DNA of 64,000 bases from Okibacterium fritillariae (GTDB lineage: Bacteria > Actinomycetota > Actinomycetes > Actinomycetales > Microbacteriaceae): assembly GCF_900167575.1 (NCBI RefSeq), contig NZ_FUZP01000001.1, positions 310,001 to 374,000 of the forward strand, written 5' to 3'. Below, one piece after another: positions 1 through 7,502 of the stretch. How positions within the stretch are numbered: the first letter of the stretch is position 1; each line of letters opens with the position of its first letter. The translations under genes were made by a program, and so were the position numbers. The notes beneath the pieces were generated by a model. That model worked only from the letters and a program-made list of their open reading frames with translations. It did no database searches and was not told where the DNA came from.

Positions 1-224
1 CGGTTCCACACGAGAATCGCGGCGGTCTGCTCGGCCGACGGAAAGTCTTCGAGCGCCGCGGCCACCTGCGCGCTCTGCGTGCTGTCGGGCAGACCGGATG
101 CGGGGTAGGCATCCGTTTCGGGCGTGGGGAGGAACGCGAACAGCAGCCCGACGGCCACGACCGTGGCGCCCAGAACCGCCCACGCGGTGCGCTTCCCGCT
201 GATGAACCGCCACAGAGCCCGCAT
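1..224 (-). CDS. MMPL/RND-type membrane transporter, N-terminal fragment (cut by window edge)
   Basis: Only the first 74 codons lie in the window; the frame is open to the edge. The visible N-terminus is a short basic stretch (MRALWRFISGKR), one hydrophobic helix at about residues 14-32, then an extracytoplasmic start with acidic and Ser/Gln residues. This matches the opening of actinobacterial MMPL-family exporters (lipid or drug efflux). The ATG is preceded by a GGAGG-type ribosome site at 231-235. It is divergent from the MarR regulator starting at 279, with a perfect palindrome between them, so it is probably that regulator's target. The family call rests on the first 74 residues only. 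Confidence 0.6.
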   Translation of the reverse strand, partial: MRALWRFISGKRTAWAVLGATVVAVGLLFAFLPTPETDAYPASGLPDSTQSAQVAAALEDFPSAEQTAAILVWN

Positions 225-247
225 GATTTTCCTCCAGGAACTTAATA

Positions 248-262
248 GTTAAGCAACTTAAC
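248..262. promoter_or_regulatory. MarR-type operator palindrome
   Basis: GTTAAGCAACTTAAC is a perfect 6+6 bp inverted repeat with a 3-bp centre in the 54-bp gap between the divergent transporter and marR-like gene. A second overlapping repeat, CTTAA-TAG-TTAAG, covers 241-253. Position and symmetry fit a MarR dimer site controlling both promoters. Confidence 0.6.
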
Positions 263-278
263 GACCTACTGCATTAGC

Positions 279-806
279 ATGACGTTCATGGAAGACGAGC
301 GCAAGTCGGAGGGACCGCGTCGGGTGCAGACCGCGGGGCACGAGCATCCGACCGCCGGCGCCATCGGCAACCAGCTGCGTGCGATCGGCGCGCTGTCGAA
401 GGCGTTCGAGCAGCACCTCGGGCGCACGTTGGCCGTCAACGACACCGACCTCGAGGCCATGGAGCACTTGATTTTGTCGGGCCCCATGACACCCAGCGAG
501 CTCGCGCCGAAGCTCGGCATCTCGAATGCGGCCACCACGTTCTCGGTTGACCGCCTCGTGGCCTCGGGTCACGCGCGCCGCGAACCCCACCCCACCGACC
601 GTCGCAAAACCGTGATCGTGCCATCGCCGCCGTCGGTGGCCCGCGCGTTCGACGCGCTCATGCCCGTGCTCAACGGCGTCGCGGATGCCGCAGCCGACCT
701 TCCCCCCCAGCACCGCGACATCGTCGGCGCATTCCTCGCGTCGGTCATCGACGTCTATGAGGGCGCGCTGGAGGCCGGCGCCGCCGAGGCTGACACGCCG
801 GCCTGA
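279..806 (+). CDS. MarR family transcriptional regulator
   Basis: 175 residues, the usual MarR length. An N-terminal helical region is followed by a winged helix-turn-helix at about residues 58-115: the helix pair is TPSELAPKLGISNAATTFSV, and the wing holds the conserved Asp-Arg-Arg at 107-109. C-terminal helices form the dimer part. It probably represses itself and the divergent MMPL-type exporter in response to a small ligand. The ATG at 279 is used although a second Met lies three codons on; neither has a strong ribosome site, so a leaderless or near-leaderless transcript is possible. The ligand cannot be read from sequence. Confidence 0.85.
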   Translation: MTFMEDERKSEGPRRVQTAGHEHPTAGAIGNQLRAIGALSKAFEQHLGRTLAVNDTDLEAMEHLILSGPMTPSELAPKLGISNAATTFSVDRLVASGHARREPHPTDRRKTVIVPSPPSVARAFDALMPVLNGVADAAADLPPQHRDIVGAFLASVIDVYEGALEAGAAEADTPA

Positions 807-819
807 CGCGAGGCGTTCT

Positions 820-1413
820 TTAGAGGGCGGAGGCGGCGCTTGCCAGTGCGCTGTAGAGAATTCCCGAGACCGCGCCGATCAGCACGGTGGCGCCGATTCC
901 CAGCCCGAGAGCGGCGAATGTCTTCGAGGCGCCCTGGCGTGTGAGGGCCGTGAAGCCGAGAATGACGGCCAGCAGGCCGAGGAGGAATGACAGCACGGTG
1001 CTGGCCAGCGTGATGACGCCGAGCATGGCGTAGGCCCCCGTGCCGATGAATCCCGCCTGCACGAGGCGGAGCACGAAGTCGACCAGGATGACGGCCGCGC
1101 CGGCGAAGAAGGAGTAAAGGCCGAGCTGGTTGGGCGCGCCACCGTCGTCGAAGAGTTTGCTGCGCTTGCGCGGCGCGGGTGTTGCAGAGGGGTAGCCGCC
1201 CTGCTGGCCGGACTCGTAGCCCTGCTGGCCCGACTGGTAGCCCTGCGGGGCGCCCGGGTAGCCCGCCTGGGTGTTCGAGGGGTAGCCCTGCGGGGCGCCG
1301 GACTGCTGGCCCTGTTGACCGTGTTGACCCTGCTGCGAGTATCCGCCCTGGCCGAAATCACGGTCGTTGCCGTCGTTGTTGGTGGACGGCGGGCCGTACG
1401 GACTGTCGCTCAT
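820..1413 (-). CDS. Gly/Gln/Tyr-rich integral membrane protein (DUF4190-like)
   Basis: 197 residues. The first ~85 are a disordered Gly-Gln-Tyr-Pro-Ser tail with imperfect repeats of the type YPGAPQGYQSGQQGYESG. Three hydrophobic helices follow at about 98-118, 128-150 and 166-192, after a basic KRSK stop-transfer-like patch. This layout (low-complexity cytoplasmic tail plus small helical membrane domain) is common in actinobacteria and often labelled DUF4190. No catalytic motif is visible. A GAGGGG ribosome site lies 6-7 nt before the ATG. It is convergent with the MarR gene, whose stop is 13 bp away. Confidence 0.7.
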   Translation of the reverse strand: MSDSPYGPPSTNNDGNDRDFGQGGYSQQGQHGQQGQQSGAPQGYPSNTQAGYPGAPQGYQSGQQGYESGQQGGYPSATPAPRKRSKLFDDGGAPNQLGLYSFFAGAAVILVDFVLRLVQAGFIGTGAYAMLGVITLASTVLSFLLGLLAVILGFTALTRQGASKTFAALGLGIGATVLIGAVSGILYSALASAASAL

Positions 1414-1468
1414 GCTGATTCCCCTCGTGGCGGCATCCGCTCGTCGGCGCCACCCCTATTCTGGCGCG

Positions 1469-2026
1469 TCAGCGTTGCGCGGCACCAGCCGGTTGCGTCG
1501 CCGTGGACTTCTTCGGCCAGAGGGTGTAACCGACGGCCCAGATCGTGTCGATGCCGAGCACGATGAGCAGGATGCCGAACCAGTTCTGCAGCTCGGCCGT
1601 GCGCGTGGCGTCTCCCACCCACCACGTGAGGCCGAGCAGGATGCCCGCGGCGATGGCGACCCCGAGCAGGGTGCGCGCGACATCCCCCCAGCATTTGCGG
1701 GTGTAAGCCCAGCCGGTGAGCGGCGCCGGGATGCTGCCGCCCGCGAACCGTTTGGCGAAACGCGCGTCGGCCCAGGCGATGAGGCGGTGACCGTAGGCGA
1801 CCGAGAACCCGATGTAGACGGCGGCGAGGCCGTGCTCCCAGGATGCATTCGCGCCGCTCTTGAGGTGCAGGCCCGTGGCGATGAGCAAAACCAGGTCGAT
1901 GACGGGCGCGAGTGCCAGCAGGACGACGCCCAGGCGCGGAGCCTTGAGTAGATAGCGGGCCGCGAGCCCGGCGCCGATCGCCACCCAGAAGCCGATCTCG
2001 CACGCCACGATGATGCCGAGGATCAT
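1469..2026 (-). CDS. Conserved multi-pass membrane protein
   Basis: 185 residues with four to five hydrophobic segments at about 1-24, 30-52, 62-80, 118-140 and 146-165, and a short basic C-terminus. It is one of the small actinobacterial membrane proteins typically found beside a TetR regulator; its biochemical function is unknown. The ATG has a good ribosome site (GGAGGG, complement of 2030-2035). It starts 67 bp from the divergent TetR gene and shares an imperfect inverted repeat with it, suggesting that it is the regulated target, perhaps in stress or efflux. This link is inferred from layout only. Confidence 0.65.
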   Translation of the reverse strand: MILGIIVACEIGFWVAIGAGLAARYLLKAPRLGVVLLALAPVIDLVLLIATGLHLKSGANASWEHGLAAVYIGFSVAYGHRLIAWADARFAKRFAGGSIPAPLTGWAYTRKCWGDVARTLLGVAIAAGILLGLTWWVGDATRTAELQNWFGILLIVLGIDTIWAVGYTLWPKKSTATQPAGAAQR

Positions 2027-2039
2027 GCACCCCTCCTTG

Positions 2040-2085
2040 TTTACACGGTTGTACTAACAAAGCGATGCTAGCACGACTGTATAAA
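2040..2085. promoter_or_regulatory. Possible TetR operator (imperfect inverted repeat)
   Basis: The arms TTTACACGGTTGT (2040-2052) and ACGACTGTATAAA (2073-2085) pair as inverted repeats at 10 of 13 positions. They lie in the divergent promoter region between the membrane protein and the TetR gene. Confidence 0.4.
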
Positions 2086-2093
2086 CTCGGACC

Positions 2094-2699
2094 ATGCCCA
2101 AGTTGATCGACCACGACGCCCGCGAGATCGAGGTCGCCGAGGCCGCCTGGCGCGTTCTGCTGCGCGACGGCATCACCAAGATCTCGGTGCGCAACGTCGC
2201 CGCCGAGGCGGGCTTGGCCACGGGCTCGCTGCGCCGGTCCTTCCCCACGCAGGACTCGTTGCTCATCTTCTCGCTGCAGCTGGTGCAACGCCGGGCCCGT
2301 GACCGCATCCTCGCCCTCGAGCCCGGCCCCACGCCGCGCGCCACGGCCGAGGCCTGCCTCATGCAGCTGCTGCCCCTCGACGCCGACCGCCGCGTCGAGA
2401 TGGAGGTCTACCACGCAATGGGTTCCCTGGCCCTGACCTCCTCGGCCCTCCGCCCCGCCTACGACCAGATCCTGGCCGACACGCGTGCCGCCTGCCGGGT
2501 CTTCCTCGAGCGTCTGCTGCGGGCGGGCGATCTGGATGCTGCCAGCCTCGACCTCGACCGCGAATCCGCCGCCCTGCATGCCCTCGTCGACGGCCTCGCG
2601 CTCCACCTCCTCGCCGCCGACCCTCACGACGACGGCACGCATGCCGCGCGCATCCTCTCGGACTACCTCGACCGTCTCCCGGGCTCGACGCGCGCCTGA
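2094..2699 (+). CDS. TetR/AcrR family transcriptional regulator
   Basis: 201 residues. The N-terminal TetR DNA-binding domain spans about 8-60: helix EIEVAEAAWRVLLRDG, then the HTH core SVRNVAAEAGLATGSLRRSF. The all-helical C-terminus is variable, as in the family's ligand and dimer domain. The gene is divergent from the membrane protein at 1469-2026 and probably represses it. It is followed by a strong stem-loop at 2809-2845 shared with the convergent surface-protein gene. The ligand is unknown. Confidence 0.85.
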   Translation: MPKLIDHDAREIEVAEAAWRVLLRDGITKISVRNVAAEAGLATGSLRRSFPTQDSLLIFSLQLVQRRARDRILALEPGPTPRATAEACLMQLLPLDADRRVEMEVYHAMGSLALTSSALRPAYDQILADTRAACRVFLERLLRAGDLDAASLDLDRESAALHALVDGLALHLLAADPHDDGTHAARILSDYLDRLPGSTRA

Positions 2700-2798
2700 T
2701 CGTCGGGGTTTCCCGTCACGCCGAGGCGGCATGATCGCCGAACAGTCTCGGCGATCACGTCGGGCCGGGTCTCGCAAGTCCGAGGATTCCTCTTGCGC

Positions 2799-3087
2799 CC
2801 GGGCGCAACACAGCCCCGCGCAGTTTGGGGTTGCGCGGGGCTGTGAGCGGTGGCTCTGACGAGCCGTCTGGGGAGGGTTACTCTGCGCTGGCGGCGGTGC
2901 TCGCGGTCATGCGACGGCGGGCGAACAACAGTGCGCCGCCACCGAGGACGAGCAGGGCGCCCATGCCGGCGATGATTCCAGCGTCGGAGCCGGTCTCGGG
3001 CAGGGTGCCGTTGCCGGCAGGGGAGGTGCCGGGCAGGGCGACGGGGGCGGGCAGCACGGCGGCGACGCTGAAGTCGACCGTGGCCGA
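2799..3087. repeat. 289-bp near-identical direct repeat, copy 1
   Basis: This block is repeated at 4334-4622, exactly 1535 bp away, with three mismatches that I can count. It covers the intergenic stem-loop and the last ~70 codons of the LPETG surface protein, including the whole sorting signal. It marks the tandem duplication or later gene conversion of the two surface-protein genes. Confidence 0.9.
2809..2845. terminator. Bidirectional intrinsic terminator-like stem-loop
   Basis: The 14-bp perfect stem CACAGCCCCGCGCA / TGCGCGGGGCTGTG has a 9-nt loop and sits between the convergent TetR and surface-protein genes. It lacks a long T-run, as is common in high-GC actinobacteria. The identical structure recurs at 4344-4380. 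Confidence 0.75.
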
Positions 3088-4137
3088 TACTTCGGAGATG
3101 CCGATGAAGGTCGGGGTATTCAGGACCTGCATGGCACCGACGCGGTAGGCGCCGATCTCGAGGGGCAGCACGACGCTCCAGTTGCCGTTGCCGTCCACAA
3201 TGATCGGGTCTTCGGGGTTGCTCGGCTCGGGCTCGGCGGCCAGGGCCTGCACGCGGGCGCCGGCGGCGGGATCGGTGCCGCCGACGGCGTCCTTGATCAG
3301 CGCAACCTGTTCGGCGACGTACTGGTCGAAGTAGCTCGGCGTGGCGACGAACACGGCGACGTTGGCGCCGGGGCGACCTGTTCCCGAGATCGTGACGTTC
3401 TGGGCGCGAACGACTTCACCGGCGGTGGGAGACGTCACGATCGGAGCATCGGTCACGCCCACGATGGGGGTTCCGGTGGCGATGAAGGTCGGCGCGACCG
3501 ACCAGCCCGACGCCGCCGTCGGGGCTCCAGACGCGTCGACGGTATAAGCGAACCCGCCGACCTTGAAGGTTCCACGCAACGGCAGCGGGAAGGTGTAGGA
3601 CCAACGCCCATCCACGATGGGGACAGCGTCTTCGTCGTTGTCCACGTACTCGGCGGCCGTAGCGGGGTCGACTCGCACGGTGTCGTCGTACAACTCGGGT
3701 TCCGCCACCACCACGAACATGAAGTCACCCTCTGCGGCCGTGCCCGTGATCGTGACCGAGTCACCCGGCACGCTATCGCCCTCGGCGGGGGAGGTGACGA
3801 CGGGCAGCGGGAGGGCCAGAGGGACTGCCGCCAGAGGGGCGACGGCGTTTTCGGGAGCTCCGGGTGCCGGCTCCGCCAGCGGCGTGGCGATCGGAGTGGC
3901 GATCGCTGTATCGTCGCTGGGCTCTTGGGGGAATTCAGGCGTGGGCGCAGGAGTACTCGTCGACTCCGCCGTGGGTGTCGCGGTTGCGGTTTCGGTCGAA
4001 GGTGCCGTCTCGCTGGCCGTGGGCACATCGGGTGTTCCGATGGCGTGAGCCGGTGCAATGGTCAGCAGTGCGCCGCCGAGGCCGATGGACAGGGCCGCCG
4101 GCACGGCGAGCACTTTCTGCCAGGTCTTGTTTTTCAC
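2878..4137 (-). CDS. LPXTG cell-wall-anchored Ig-like surface protein (copy 1)
   Basis: 419 residues from the GTG at 4137, chosen because GGGGG lies just upstream and the product then opens with a clean signal peptide (KNKTWQKVL, hydrophobic core, ...APAHA) ending near residue 33. A Thr/Pro/Glu-rich spacer (about 35-95) is followed by repeated Ig-like segments of the type VTITGTAAEG and VTISGTGRPGANVAVFV. The C-terminal sorting signal is LPETG at 379-383, a hydrophobic helix and an RRR tail, so sortase should link it to peptidoglycan. It is a tandem paralogue of the gene at 4413-5666; the last ~130 residues are nearly the same and the middle has diverged. It probably acts as an adhesin or surface coat; the binding partner is unknown. 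Confidence 0.85.
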   Translation of the reverse strand: MKNKTWQKVLAVPAALSIGLGGALLTIAPAHAIGTPDVPTASETAPSTETATATPTAESTSTPAPTPEFPQEPSDDTAIATPIATPLAEPAPGAPENAVAPLAAVPLALPLPVVTSPAEGDSVPGDSVTITGTAAEGDFMFVVVAEPELYDDTVRVDPATAAEYVDNDEDAVPIVDGRWSYTFPLPLRGTFKVGGFAYTVDASGAPTAASGWSVAPTFIATGTPIVGVTDAPIVTSPTAGEVVRAQNVTISGTGRPGANVAVFVATPSYFDQYVAEQVALIKDAVGGTDPAAGARVQALAAEPEPSNPEDPIIVDGNGNWSVVLPLEIGAYRVGAMQVLNTPTFIGISEVSATVDFSVAAVLPAPVALPGTSPAGNGTLPETGSDAGIIAGMGALLVLGGGALLFARRRMTASTAASAE

Positions 4138-4251
4138 GTTTTTCCCCCTACTCGACGCGTCATCGGCGTCAAGGACATGACGAACCCGTCGGCCATGGTG
4201 GCGGGCGGGTTCGCGTGTGATTTCGATGGGGCGCTTCACCGCGCCCATCCT
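4138..4251 (-). promoter_or_regulatory. Structured 5' leader of surface protein copy 1 (candidate cis-regulatory RNA)
   Basis: The ~115-nt leader has three hairpins reading toward the gene: GGGCGC/GCGCCC just after the promoter; CGAACCCG/CGGGTTCG in the middle; and CGTCAT/ATGACG next to the ribosome site. The string CGTCATGTC between the second and third is conserved with the leader at 5667-5783, and the middle stem shows a compensatory A-T to T-A change between copies. It could be a riboswitch-like or protein-binding leader; no known class is recognised. Confidence 0.45.
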
Positions 4252-4284
4252 GAACCTAGCGCACGGTTTGTTTCCGAAGTGAGT
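4252..4284 (-). promoter_or_regulatory. Conserved promoter element of surface protein copy 1
   Basis: A 32-33 nt block is shared with 5784-5815 with few changes, read on the minus strand as CTCACTT...GAAACAAACC.TGCGCTAGGTTC. TAGGTT is a good -10 hexamer for the housekeeping sigma factor of actinobacteria. No consensus -35 is evident, so an activator or alternative factor may be needed. Confidence 0.5.
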
Positions 4285-4333
4285 GGATTTTCCTCACGTA
4301 TATAACGATTCGGGATGCCTGATCGCGACGTGT

Positions 4334-4622
4334 CCGGGCGCAACACAGCCCCGCGCAGTTTGGGGTTGCGCGGGGCTGTGAGCGGTGGCTCTGACGAGCC
4401 GTCTGGGGAGGGTTATTCGGCGCTGGCGGCGGTGCTCGCGGTCATGCGACGGCGGGCGAACAACAGTGCGCCGCCACCGAGGACGAGCAGGGCGCCCATG
4501 CCGGCGATGATTCCAGCGTCGGAGCCGGTCTCGGGCAGGGTGCCGTTGCCGGCAGGGGAGGTGCCGGGCAGGGCGACGGGTGCGGGCAGCACGGCGGCGA
4601 CGCTGAAGTCGACCGTGGCCGA
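4334..4622. repeat. 289-bp near-identical direct repeat, copy 2
   Basis: Partner of 2799-3087 at a constant offset of 1535 bp. It carries the same stem-loop and the same sorting-signal codons, with mismatches at the stop-proximal codons and one in the Pro/Gly stretch. Confidence 0.9.
4344..4380. terminator. Terminator-like stem-loop (duplicate)
   Basis: Identical 14-bp stem and 9-nt loop to 2809-2845. It lies downstream of surface-protein copy 2 and upstream of the promoter of copy 1, so the two genes are probably separate transcription units. Confidence 0.75.
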
Positions 4623-5666
4623 CAGCTCGGACAGGCCGAGGGCGGTGTCGTCGTTAGCGGCCTGAACGGCGCCGACGCGGTAGGCGCCGATCTCGAGGGG
4701 GAGCACGACGGTCCAGTTGCCGTTGCCGTCGACGATGATCGGGTCTTCGGGGTTGCTCGGCTCGGGCTCGGCGGCCAGGGCCTGCACGCGGGCGCCGGCG
4801 GCGGGGTCGACACCGGCGGTGGGGTCTTCGAGCAGCGCGAGCTGCTCGGCGACGTACTGGTCGAAGTAGCTCGGCGTAGCGACGAACACGGCGACGTTGG
4901 CGCCGGGCTTACCGGTTCCCGAGATCGTGATGTTCTTCGCGCGAATGACCTCACCGGCGGTGGGCGCGGTGACGACCGGGGCGGCGGGAGCGGCGACGGT
5001 CACCGAGACGGGGGTGCCGCTGGTGATGCGCGATGCGCCCGTGATGGCGCCATTGGCGTCGACCGAGTATTCGCGGGCCGCGAGGACGTAGTCACCGGAG
5101 GTGGGGACCTTCGTGCTGAAGGTCCAGGTGCCGTCGGCACGAACCAGCGAGCCACCGAAGTAGGGGTCGGGGTCGACGGGGGCCGCGGCGCGCGAGGTGG
5201 GCTTGGGCAGGGCGGCGAACTCTTCGGGGGTCATGGCCTCGACGAGCACGTAGTTGCCGGCGGTGCCGGTTCCGGTCGCGGTGACCTTCGGGCCCTGGAG
5301 GGTGGCGCCGGTGGTGGGCGTCTGCACGACGGGCGTGGGCAGCAGCACGGGAACGGGAGCCTCTGCAGTGGGGTCCTCGGCACCGGCGCCAGCACCGGGC
5401 GCGGGCGTCTCGGTGGGAGCGGGCGTCTCGGTGGGCGCTGCGGACTCGACGGGAGCCGGCGTCTCGGTCGGAGCCGAGGTCTCGGCGGGTGCCGGGGTCT
5501 CGGTGGCACCGGGCGTGGGCACGTCGGTCGGAGCGACCTCTGCGGTGTTCGAGGTGCCGTCGATCACGACGGCGTGGGCGGGCGCGACGGCGAGCAGGGC
5601 GCCGCCGAGGCCGATCGAGAGCGTGGCCGGAACGGCCAGCACTTTCTGCCAAGTGTTTTTCTTCAC
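4413..5666 (-). CDS. LPXTG cell-wall-anchored Ig-like surface protein (copy 2)
   Basis: 417 residues from the GTG at 5666, which follows a GGGGGA ribosome site and gives a signal peptide nearly identical to copy 1 (KKNTWQKVL ... APAHA). The spacer after the signal is longer and strongly repetitive: about ten Thr-Glu-Thr-Pro-Ala-Pro motifs at about 45-95. Two Ig-like modules follow (ITISGTGKPGANVAVFV and related), then LPETG at 377-381, a hydrophobic helix and an RRR tail. The product is expected to be wall-anchored. Compared with copy 1 the ends are almost identical and the central ~150 residues differ, the pattern of a duplicated surface antigen diversifying in its exposed part. Confidence 0.85.
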   Translation of the reverse strand: MKKNTWQKVLAVPATLSIGLGGALLAVAPAHAVVIDGTSNTAEVAPTDVPTPGATETPAPAETSAPTETPAPVESAAPTETPAPTETPAPGAGAGAEDPTAEAPVPVLLPTPVVQTPTTGATLQGPKVTATGTGTAGNYVLVEAMTPEEFAALPKPTSRAAAPVDPDPYFGGSLVRADGTWTFSTKVPTSGDYVLAAREYSVDANGAITGASRITSGTPVSVTVAAPAAPVVTAPTAGEVIRAKNITISGTGKPGANVAVFVATPSYFDQYVAEQLALLEDPTAGVDPAAGARVQALAAEPEPSNPEDPIIVDGNGNWTVVLPLEIGAYRVGAVQAANDDTALGLSELSATVDFSVAAVLPAPVALPGTSPAGNGTLPETGSDAGIIAGMGALLVLGGGALLFARRRMTASTAASAE

Positions 5667-5783
5667 GAAGGTCCCCCTAGACGACGCCTCTTCGGCGCCG
5701 AAGACATGACGATCCCGTCGGCCGGAAGTGGTCGGCGGGATACGTGTGGTGATTGCAAGGAGCGCGACATCGCGCCCAATCAA
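5667..5783 (-). promoter_or_regulatory. Structured 5' leader of surface protein copy 2 (candidate cis-regulatory RNA)
   Basis: Homologous to the leader at 4138-4251. It has a first hairpin GCGCG/CGCGC, a middle stem ATCCCG/CGGGAT whose change is compensated relative to the other copy, the invariant CGTCATGTC, and a third stem built on CTTCGGCGCCGAAG immediately before the GGGGG ribosome site. Confidence 0.45.
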
Positions 5784-5815
5784 GAACCTAGCGCATGGTT
5801 TGTTTCTTAAGTGAG
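5784..5815 (-). promoter_or_regulatory. Conserved promoter element of surface protein copy 2
   Basis: Same block as 4252-4284, with the -10-like TAGGTT. Its conservation next to a diverged coding middle suggests that both copies share their regulation. Confidence 0.5.
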
Positions 5816-5904
5816 AAATATTTGGCGTCTAATCTCGACTTTTTCGGCCCGGCCCAAAATGCCCCCCCGCATGGGGGGCGTGCCGGGTGGCAGCGTTCGC
5901 GCAA

Positions 5905-5939
5905 GAAAAAAACCCCGCCCTGTCGAAACAGGTCGGGGT
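5905..5939 (-). terminator. Rho-independent terminator
   Basis: Read on the minus strand, the stem ACCCCGACCTGT / ACAGGGCGGGGT has a TTCG loop and is followed by seven T residues. It ends the small gene at 5966-6217. It is the most classical terminator in the window. Confidence 0.85.
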
Positions 5940-5965
5940 GGGGTGACGCCGGGAAGTGCAGGGCG

Positions 5966-6217
5966 TCAGGATGCCGCGAGGACGACGGAGCGGATGGCGA
6001 CGAGCAGCGAGCGGTGCTGCGAGATCTCCTCGGCCCAGGGGTAGACGAGACCGGAGAGGGCGACGAACACGGGCCCCTCGACATCCACGAAGCCGACGGT
6101 TTCGCCCGACTTTGCGATCGCATAACGCGTGGAGGACACCAGCGAAACGACGACATCGTCTCCGCCGAGAGAGGGGTGCGCCGGAAGGGCGAAGGTCTCT
6201 TCAATGGCCAAACTCAT
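5966..6217 (-). CDS. Small hypothetical protein
   Basis: 83 residues from the ATG at 6217, chosen over the ATG two codons upstream because GGGAG is then 8 nt away. The product (MSLAIEETFALPAHP...) is mostly beta and soluble, with no signal, membrane helix or recognised motif. It has its own terminator 26 bp downstream. It may be a small cytoplasmic protein of a single-gene unit. The function is not recognised. Confidence 0.55.
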   Translation of the reverse strand: MSLAIEETFALPAHPSLGGDDVVVSLVSSTRYAIAKSGETVGFVDVEGPVFVALSGLVYPWAEEISQHRSLLVAIRSVVLAAS

Positions 6218-6355
6218 GTGCATTTCTCCCGTCGCTTCGGTCTTCTGGTCTGCTGTTCTTTGAATGTATTTCAGGCAAGGTGCTGTCACCTATTCGAGGG
6301 GTGGCCCTTGCGGTTAATGCATGTGCACGCTACGCATCTGTGCCACATGCAAACT

Positions 6356-6369
6356 TGCAAACGCTTGCA
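6356..6369. promoter_or_regulatory. LacI-type operator-like palindrome
   Basis: TGCAAACGCTTGCA is a near-perfect palindrome with a central CG, the typical LacI-family geometry. It lies 29 bp upstream of the -35 box of the regulator gene at 6471. Confidence 0.5.
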
Positions 6370-6397
6370 GCCAGACATCCATCGTGATGAATTTTTC

Positions 6398-6453
6398 TTG
6401 ACATCGACAAAAACGTTTATGTAGAGTCATCGCCAACGGAACAAAAACGTTTT
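6398..6453 (+). promoter_or_regulatory. Promoter with two LacI-type operators for the 6.4-13 kb operon
   Basis: A consensus -35 TTGACA (6398-6403) and a -10 TAGAGT (6422-6427) are 18 bp apart. AAACGTTT (6411-6418) sits inside the spacer and AAAACGTTTT (6444-6453) just downstream of the start point. Both are CG-centred palindromes of LacI type, so bound repressor would block RNA polymerase. Autoregulation of the LacI gene, with read-through into the sugar operon, is likely. Confidence 0.7.
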
Positions 6454-6470
6454 GGGAGAGAAGTTCAACG

Positions 6471-7502
6471 ATGAGCAAACGAGTGGGAATCAGAGACGTC
6501 GCGGCAGCCGCGGGCGTTTCGCTCACCACCGTCTCCCATGCCCTGAGCGGAGCCGGCCAGCTGAGCGATGCCACCCGCGAGCGGGTGCGCTCCGTGGCCG
6601 CCGACCTCAACTATGCGCCCAACCGGCTCGCGAGCGGCCTGCGCAGCAAGCGCTCCCAGATCATCGGCTTCGTGAGCGACGAAATCTCGACCACTCCCTA
6701 TGCCGGACGCGTGCTTCTCGGGGCCCAAGAGGCCGCCGCGAAGAACGACTGGGTGCTCATGATCGTGAACACGAGCGCCGACCCGCGCTTCGAGGGCCGC
6801 AGCATCGAAGCCCTGCTGCAGCACCGCGTCGACGGCATCATCTATGCCCGCATGTACCACCAGACCGTCGCGGTGCCCGAGGCTCTGGTCGGGGTGCCCA
6901 CCGTCTTGCTCGATGCCTCCACCGGCAACGACCACATCTCGAGCGTCGTGCCTGACGAAGAGGGCGCGGCCCGCACGGCCGTCGAACACCTCATCGCCGC
7001 CGGGCACCGGCGTATCGGCTACCTGTCGAATGTCGACGACATCCCGGCCACGCGCGGCCGCCTCGACGGCTATCGCGCCACGCTCCGGGCGCACGGCATC
7101 GAGGTCGACGAGACACTCATCACCGCGAGCGATTCGACCACCGCGTCGGCGCGCGCCGCCGCGGCCCTCCTGCTCGACCGAAGCGACCGGCCCACAGCGC
7201 TGTTCTGCTTCAACGACCGCATCGCCATGGGCGCCTACCAGGCCGCCCAGACGCGAGGCTTGCGCATTCCGGACGATCTCTCGATCGTCAGCATCGACAA
7301 CTTCGAGATCCTCGCCGACGCGATGCTCCCCGGGCTCGACTCGGTCGCCCTGCCGCACTACGAGATGGGGCAGTGGGCCATCGAACGCCTCGCGCTCGAA
7401 CTCCAGGCCGACGGCGACGACGACGACGCGCCCGCCCCCCAACAGATCCGCATGCATTGCCCGCTCGTCACTCGGCAGTCGGTCGGCCCGCCGCCGCACT
7501 AG
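6471..7502 (+). CDS. LacI family transcriptional regulator (fructan/sugar locus)
   Basis: 343 residues. The N-terminal LacI helix-turn-helix is IRDVAAAAGVSLTTVSHALS (about 7-26), followed by the hinge helix with NYAPNRLASGLRS. A periplasmic-binding-protein-like effector domain spans about 60-330, including the conserved FCFNDRIAMGAYQAA and DDLSIVSIDNFE segments. Three CG-centred palindromes lie upstream. It heads the cluster of binding protein, permeases, GH32-like enzyme and sugar kinase on the same strand, with only a 100-bp gap to the binding protein, so it should control uptake and hydrolysis of the sugar. The inducer is inferred to be a fructose-containing sugar from the enzymes, not from the regulator itself. 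Confidence 0.9.
   Translation: MSKRVGIRDVAAAAGVSLTTVSHALSGAGQLSDATRERVRSVAADLNYAPNRLASGLRSKRSQIIGFVSDEISTTPYAGRVLLGAQEAAAKNDWVLMIVNTSADPRFEGRSIEALLQHRVDGIIYARMYHQTVAVPEALVGVPTVLLDASTGNDHISSVVPDEEGAARTAVEHLIAAGHRRIGYLSNVDDIPATRGRLDGYRATLRAHGIEVDETLITASDSTTASARAAAALLLDRSDRPTALFCFNDRIAMGAYQAAQTRGLRIPDDLSIVSIDNFEILADAMLPGLDSVALPHYEMGQWAIERLALELQADGDDDDAPAPQQIRMHCPLVTRQSVGPPPH

Noticed and set aside
4138-4248. Upstream ATG-type starts for surface protein copy 1 (37 codons earlier)
   Set aside because: They lie in the structured leader, have no ribosome site and would hide the signal peptide.
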